8,986 nt of DNA, from positions 1-8,986 of the forward strand of contig CANHKH010000110.1 of assembly GCA_947460165.1 (NCBI GenBank), given 5' to 3'. Both the position numbers and the translations under genes were made by a program. Origin of the DNA: Comamonadaceae bacterium (GTDB taxonomy: Bacteria > Pseudomonadota > Gammaproteobacteria > Burkholderiales > Burkholderiaceae_C). Positions within the stretch are counted from its first letter, which is position 1, and the number at the start of each line of letters is the position of its first letter. Below the pieces are notes generated by a model. It worked only from the letters and a program-made list of their open reading frames with translations. It searched no databases and had not been told where the DNA came from. Of the stretch, positions 6,281 through 8,986 are shown one piece after another.

Positions 6281-7357
6281 TCAGCGGACCACGCGGGGGG
6301 CCACCTTCTCGGCCATCAGCGTCATGGACTGGCGGGCCAGCGCCGGGTCTTTCCAGTCCACGCCGGCATACAGCAAGGTGCCAAAGTCGCCGGTGACTTC
6401 GCGCAACTCATGGAGCTTGTCGACCACCCGGTCTGGCGAGCCATGGATGACCAACTGATCCATGACGCTTTCTAGCGTGACCTGATCGTCAGGCATGTGG
6501 GGGTCAGACTTGAACACCCCCAGGGCGCCGCGCCGCTTGAGCTTTTTGAACAAGGTGTTGTAGTAGTAGTGGTAAGGGCCTGCCGGGTCCATGGCGTAGG
6601 CCTTGGCGGTGGCGTCGTCTTCGGCCACAAACACCGTTTTGGCCACCCGCCAGTTGGCCGCATCGGCCACGCGGCCACTGCGCTCGCAGCCTTCGACGTA
6701 CTTGGTCCAATGCGTGCGCACCCACTTGGGCAGCAAAAAGTTGGCAGAAATCGGCTCCCAGCCTCGGGCGGCGGCCTCGGCAATGCCCTGCGAGAAGGGC
6801 GCCACCGCCGTCACCACAATGGGCGGGTGCGGGCGTTGAAGCGGCTTGGGGATGGTGCCCATGCCTGTTTCAGGAATGTGCGTGCGCGCCGAGCTGATGT
6901 TCCAGTACTGGCCCTGGATGTTGTAGGGCGGGTCGCTCGCCCAAATTTGCAAGACCTGGTTGATGGCCTCCAAAAACATGGCCGGCCTGGCCATGTCCAT
7001 GTTGCCAAAGACCTCGGCGTCGGAGGGGAGCGCGCCCGGGCTGATGCCCAAAATAAAGCGACCGCCCAAGAGGTGGTCGAGCATGGCAATTTCGCTGGCC
7101 ACCGCCGCCGGGTGGTGGTTGGGCATGTTGAGCGTGCCCGTGCCCAGCTTGATGCGCCGCGTCGCATGGGCCAAGGTGGCCATGAAAATCGCGCTGGAGG
7201 TGATGTTTTCTTCGGGGTCGGTGGAATGCTCGCCACAGTAACCCTCGACGAAGCCCAACTCGTCGGCCAAGATGAACGCCTCCCTGTCTTCACGCAGGGA
7301 TTGCTGCCAATCCTTGCCAATGGGGTGCATGGGCATGGTGAAGAAGCCGAGCTTCAT
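6281..7357 (-). CDS. LLM-class (luciferase-like) flavin-dependent monooxygenase
   Basis: This 358-residue TIM-barrel protein of the bacterial-luciferase family (PF00296) uses reduced flavin and O2 to hydroxylate a substrate or perform a Baeyer-Villiger-type insertion. The start MKLGFFTMPMHPIGKDW is typical of the limonene-monooxygenase-like branch. Other blocks are ADELGFVEGYCGEH (31-44), PEENITSSAIFMATLA (48-63), IKLGTGTLNMPNHHPAAVASEIAML (69-93, core), GGRFILGISPGALPSDAEVFG (98-118) and PHPPIVVTAVAP (176-187). An insertion-like basic, Tyr-rich stretch (PYHYYYNTLFKKLKRR, 261-276) is distinctive. The ATG at 7357 is favoured by AGGAG 9 bases upstream; the frame stays open to 7714 but that extension crosses the promoter region. 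It is the first gene of the operon, transcribed divergently from the IclR regulator, with a flavin reductase directly after. The oxygenation chemistry and substrate are not determinable from sequence. Confidence 0.93.
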   Translation of the reverse strand: MKLGFFTMPMHPIGKDWQQSLREDREAFILADELGFVEGYCGEHSTDPEENITSSAIFMATLAHATRRIKLGTGTLNMPNHHPAAVASEIAMLDHLLGGRFILGISPGALPSDAEVFGNMDMARPAMFLEAINQVLQIWASDPPYNIQGQYWNISSARTHIPETGMGTIPKPLQRPHPPIVVTAVAPFSQGIAEAAARGWEPISANFLLPKWVRTHWTKYVEGCERSGRVADAANWRVAKTVFVAEDDATAKAYAMDPAGPYHYYYNTLFKKLKRRGALGVFKSDPHMPDDQVTLESVMDQLVIHGSPDRVVDKLHELREVTGDFGTLLYAGVDWKDPALARQSMTLMAEKVAPRVVR

Positions 7358-7365
7358 GCGAAATG

Positions 7366-7371
7366 TCTCCT
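7366..7371 (-). promoter_or_regulatory. Shine-Dalgarno of the LLM monooxygenase
   Basis: On the minus strand AGGAGA precedes the ATG at 7357, with 9 nt between AGGAG and the start. It is the strongest ribosome site in the operon and settles the start against the longer open frame. Confidence 0.8.
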
Positions 7372-7448
7372 GTGACAGCGGGTGAAGGGTGGCGCATGCC
7401 GCGCCGATGTGACAAGTGGGCCGGCTTTGGCTGGTCCCTGAATTCTCA

Positions 7449-7480
7449 ATTTTCGAAATCTTGTCTTTACTTTCGAAAAT
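7449..7480. promoter_or_regulatory. Paired TTTCGAAA palindromes, putative operator of the monooxygenase operon
   Basis: The perfect 8-bp palindrome TTTCGAAA occurs at 7451-7458 and 7471-7478, so the two centres are exactly 20 bp apart, two turns on the same DNA face. The pair lies immediately downstream of the predicted minus-strand -10 and spans the expected transcription start, a position suited to repression by blocking polymerase. A similar 20-bp pair is found at the Bug receptor promoter. The IclR regulator encoded next door is the natural candidate binder; that is inference. Confidence 0.55.
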
Positions 7481-7507
7481 GTTAGCAGAACTCATGCCCT
7501 CGGGCAA
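7479..7507 (-). promoter_or_regulatory. Predicted sigma-70 promoter of the catabolic operon
   Basis: Read on the minus strand, TTGCCC (7507 to 7502, four of six consensus matches) is followed after exactly 17 bp by TAACAT (7484 to 7479, four of six). Transcription would start near 7472, inside the TTTCGAAA pair, leaving a leader of about 115 nt. The elements are individually modest; spacing and position next to the boxes raise confidence. Confidence 0.45.
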
Positions 7508-7557
7508 GCCTGTTGAGCAAGGCAGCAGCGTTCGCAATACCCCGCCTCTGAACAGAG

Positions 7558-7586
7558 TTGACAATTGGCAAAAACGCTTGTATTTT
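7558..7586 (+). promoter_or_regulatory. Predicted sigma-70 promoter reading toward the IclR regulator
   Basis: A perfect -35 TTGACA (7558-7563) is followed after 17 bp by TATTTT (7581-7586, four of six matches). Transcription would begin near 7593, about 140 nt upstream of the regulator ATG. A palindrome overlaps the -10 (separate entry). Confidence 0.6.
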
Positions 7587-7595
7587 CGTAAAATA
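7581..7595. promoter_or_regulatory. 15-bp palindrome over the regulator's -10, possible autoregulatory operator
   Basis: TATTTT-CGT-AAAATA is a perfect inverted repeat with 6-bp arms and a 3-bp centre. It contains the TTTTCG core seen in the other boxes and covers the entire -10 hexamer of the predicted promoter. Negative autoregulation by the IclR protein, common in that family, is the likely meaning. Confidence 0.45.
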
Positions 7596-7719
7596 GAAAA
7601 ATGATTTAGATTCAGGGATTTTTCACCGAGCCGTGCGCACCCTGCGGACAAGCCCCCAAGCCCAGGCCTGCAGCTCGGGCCGCCAACACTGGGCCATGCG
7701 GACGGCATGGCCATGAACC

Positions 7720-7725
7720 TACAAT
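7720..7725 (+). promoter_or_regulatory. TACAAT -10 candidate at the regulator start codon
   Basis: TACAAT matches the -10 consensus at five of six positions and ends 7 bp before the A of the ATG at 7733, so transcription would start at or next to the start codon and give a leaderless or nearly leaderless mRNA. No Shine-Dalgarno is visible before this ATG, which agrees. The -35 position (around 7697-7702) is poor. Confidence 0.35.
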
Positions 7726-7732
7726 TTCAAGC

Positions 7733-8602
7733 ATGAATCCTGACAGATACCTCCGTACCTTCGACATTCTTAACCTGCTGGTGTCGCACAAGGAGGGCTT
7801 GCGCCTGACCGAGATCAAAGACGCCTTGAAGCTGCCTGTCAGCAGCGTGCACAACGTCTTGCAAACCATGGTCAGCGCGGAGGTGGTGGTCGTCAACGAG
7901 GACTTGCGCTACTCGATTGGCCCGCGCACTGTCTCGCTGGCCTTGCGCACCGTTCAGTCGCTGGACGTGCGCACCTTGGCCAGGCGGCCGCTGCAAGACC
8001 TCGCCCGCGACATTGGTGATGATGTGTACCTGGGTGTTCGCTCGGGCCGGCGCGTGGTCTATGCCGACCGCATTTTGGGCACCAACCGCATTTCGCTGGA
8101 CATCCGCCTGGGCGAGCCGCTCTACATGCACAGCACCGCCACGGGCAAGCTGTTTGCGGCTTACGACGAAAAACTGGCGGCGCTGGCCATGACGCTGTCC
8201 ATGCCCAAGCTGACGGCCAACACCATCACCGACCCGGCCGAGTTGGCGCAAGAGTACGAGCGCATTCGCGCCACGGGCTACGCCAAAAGCCTGGAAGAAT
8301 CGTCGGCAGGCGTCATCGGTTATGCGATTCCGATTCGCGACGCAGAAGGCGACATGACCGCGGCAGTGCACGTCTCGGTGCTCGCGTCACTGGCCACCCG
8401 CGCCCATGAGCGCAAGCTGCTCACCGATGCCCAGGCCTGCGCCGAACAGATTGAGCGCCTGTTGGGCCACATCCGTGAAGGGGCTGGCAGCGCCTCTGGC
8501 AAGAGCGGCAAGGCCAACACAGCGGTCAAAGCCCCGGTCGCCAACACAGCCAAAGCCACCAAGGCCGTGAAAAGCGCCAAAACGCCGGCCTCCAAAGCCT
8601 GA
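7733..8602 (+). CDS. IclR-family transcriptional regulator with Lys/Ala-rich C-terminal tail
   Basis: The product has 289 residues. An N-terminal winged helix-turn-helix (about 4-62) contains LRLTEIKDALKLPVSSVHNVLQTM, with recognition helix around 36-46. The C-terminal effector-binding domain (about 75-247) shows the family blocks GEPLYMHSTATGKLFAA (127-143) and GYAKSLEESSAGVIGYAIPI (182-201). IclR proteins bind palindromic sites as dimers or tetramers and respond to small aromatic or carboxylate ligands. Typical members end near residue 250; this one adds about 40 residues (250-289) made mostly of Ala, Lys, Ser, Thr and Gly with eight lysines and no acidic residue, resembling histone-H1-like tails. 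It is divergent from the catabolic operon and upstream of the receptor gene, so it very probably controls both. The ATG at 7733 lacks a visible Shine-Dalgarno but starts the standard N-terminus. Confidence 0.93.
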   Translation: MNPDRYLRTFDILNLLVSHKEGLRLTEIKDALKLPVSSVHNVLQTMVSAEVVVVNEDLRYSIGPRTVSLALRTVQSLDVRTLARRPLQDLARDIGDDVYLGVRSGRRVVYADRILGTNRISLDIRLGEPLYMHSTATGKLFAAYDEKLAALAMTLSMPKLTANTITDPAELAQEYERIRATGYAKSLEESSAGVIGYAIPIRDAEGDMTAAVHVSVLASLATRAHERKLLTDAQACAEQIERLLGHIREGAGSASGKSGKANTAVKAPVANTAKATKAVKSAKTPASKA

Positions 8603-8641
8603 GGCCTGCCTGCAGCGGGCCTCCACCCTCACCGCAGGCCT
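8602..8641 (+). terminator. Weak inverted repeat after the regulator gene
   Basis: AGGCCTGC at 8602-8609 pairs perfectly with GCAGGCCT at 8634-8641 around a 24-nt loop, beginning at the last base of the regulator's stop codon. No T-tract follows, so this is not a textbook intrinsic terminator. It may still act as a 3' end structure. Confidence 0.25.
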
Positions 8642-8751
8642 GCTCCTTCAGGAAAAGGGGCAGTCCGGCGCGGGCGCAGCTTTGCTCAGTTCGCTGTGCG
8701 CACCGACCCGCACCAAAGCCCTCCAAAAGACGGGTGATGGGGAAAACCGCC

Positions 8752-8780
8752 TCGACGCTGGGCCTGGGCGCTGCTATAGT
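8752..8780 (+). promoter_or_regulatory. Predicted sigma-70 promoter of the Bug receptor gene
   Basis: TCGACG (8752-8757, four of six matches to TTGACA) and TATAGT (8775-8780, five of six to TATAAT) are 17 bp apart. Transcription should start near 8787, within the first operator box, giving a leader of about 50 nt. The receptor therefore has its own promoter rather than depending on read-through from the regulator gene. Confidence 0.6.
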
Positions 8781-8783
8781 TTA

Positions 8784-8819
8784 TTTCGATAGTACGCAAT
8801 ACATTTCGATTTACCGAAA
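8784..8819. promoter_or_regulatory. Tandem inverted-repeat operator upstream of the Bug receptor
   Basis: Two 16-bp elements sit 20 bp apart in the same orientation. The first, TTTCGATAGTACGCAA (8784-8799), is TTTCG-N6-CGCAA. The second, TTTCGATTTACCGAAA (8804-8819), is a perfect TTTCG-N6-CGAAA. They begin 3 bp downstream of the predicted -10 and cover the transcription start, so a bound protein would block initiation. The core resembles the TTTCGAAA pair before the monooxygenase operon. Confidence 0.6.
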
Positions 8820-8826
8820 CACATTC

Positions 8827-8832
8827 AAGGAA
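8827..8832 (+). promoter_or_regulatory. Shine-Dalgarno of the Bug receptor gene
   Basis: AAGGAA lies 5 bases before the ATG at 8838 and fixes that start. Confidence 0.7.
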
Positions 8833-8837
8833 CGCCC

Positions 8838-8986
8838 ATGACCCCAGGCCATCGCCTCACCCGCCGAGTCACCCTGCACTGCGCCAGCGCCTTCGTTGCC
8901 CTGGCCGGTCTGGGCCTGAGCACGCTGGCGGCAGCGCAGTCCAATTACCCGGACAGGCCGGTCCGCCTGGTGGTGGGCTTTGCCCC
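8838..8986 (+). CDS. Bug/TctC-type periplasmic solute-binding protein, N-terminal fragment
   Basis: The frame starts at an ATG with AAGGAA upstream and runs off the right edge after 49 complete codons. Residues 1-33 form a signal peptide: basic start with HRLTRR, hydrophobic core (about 15-30) and LAAA before Gln34, the likely cleavage site. The mature protein opens NYPDRPVRLVVGFA, the hallmark start of the Bug family (tripartite tricarboxylate receptor, PF03401), which bind carboxylates and related anions in the periplasm, often without a linked transporter. The paired arginines loosely resemble a Tat signal, but Sec export is also compatible. The gene has its own promoter with the TTTCG-type operator shared with the catabolic operon, suggesting that it captures that pathway's substrate. 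Ligand and length cannot be determined here. Confidence 0.9.
   Translation, partial: MTPGHRLTRRVTLHCASAFVALAGLGLSTLAAAQSNYPDRPVRLVVGFA

Larger units (their letters stand above)
7358..7732. other. Divergent control region between monooxygenase operon and IclR regulator
   Basis: This 375-bp non-coding stretch is much richer in A+T than its flanks at 7440-7482 and 7558-7612. It holds a predicted minus-strand promoter for the operon, paired TTTCGAAA palindromes, a plus-strand promoter with a consensus -35, a 15-bp palindrome over its -10, and a second possible plus-strand -10 next to the regulator ATG. The minus-strand leader of about 115 nt also contains a short hairpin, GGCGC-N5-GCGCC, at 7391-7405. 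No RNA gene is recognisable. Confidence 0.8.

Noticed and set aside
7358..7714. N-terminal extension of the LLM monooxygenase by 119 codons
   Set aside because: The extension covers the AT-rich promoter region, carries no family sequence, and the ATG at 7357 has a strong Shine-Dalgarno and the typical MKLGFFTMP start.
8602..8641. Confident intrinsic terminator after the regulator
   Set aside because: The perfect 8-bp arms are separated by 24 nt and no T-tract follows, so it was kept only as a low-confidence structure.
1..8986. Mobile elements, CRISPR arrays, tRNA or rRNA genes
   Set aside because: No transposase, integrase, regularly spaced repeat array, cloverleaf or rRNA-like sequence was found; every long coding region is an intact metabolic or regulatory gene.

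Overview
The window looks like a chromosomal segment of a beta-proteobacterium, most likely Burkholderiales and plausibly Comamonadaceae. This rests on the high GC content, a Bug/TctC-type periplasmic receptor, the IclR regulator, and protein flavours typical of that order. It is an inference from family composition; no rRNA or marker gene is present.

Layout. Positions 7357 down to 324 hold one compact minus-strand operon of seven genes with gaps of 1-37 bp. In order of transcription they are: an LLM-class (luciferase-like) flavin monooxygenase, a flavin reductase, an AMP-forming acyl-CoA synthetase, a cyclase-family metal hydrolase, an acyl-CoA dehydrogenase, a thiolase-like protein lacking the catalytic cysteine, and a DUF35 zinc-ribbon/OB-fold partner. 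After a 92-bp AT-rich gap an eighth minus-strand gene begins and runs off the left edge (1-231); its N-terminus looks like an APH-type phosphotransferase. A 375-bp divergent control region (7358-7732) separates the operon from a plus-strand IclR regulator (7733-8602). Downstream of that, a Bug receptor gene starts at 8838 behind its own promoter and runs off the right edge.

Function. The set reads as an inducible catabolic cluster: uptake (Bug receptor), oxygenation (two-component flavin monooxygenase), hydrolysis (cyclase family), CoA activation, alpha-beta desaturation, and carbon-carbon cleavage by the thiolase-like/DUF35 pair, possibly with phosphorylation of a hydroxyacyl intermediate by the kinase. 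The substrate cannot be read from the sequence. No enoyl-CoA hydratase or hydroxyacyl-CoA dehydrogenase is visible.

The most interesting signals are (i) a recurring TTTCGA-type box, in pairs exactly 20 bp apart, just downstream of the predicted -10 elements of both the monooxygenase operon and the receptor gene, with related palindromes at the IclR promoter and upstream of the kinase gene, suggesting one small regulon; and (ii) a thiolase-like/DUF35 pair whose lost cysteines point to retro-aldol rather than thiolytic cleavage.
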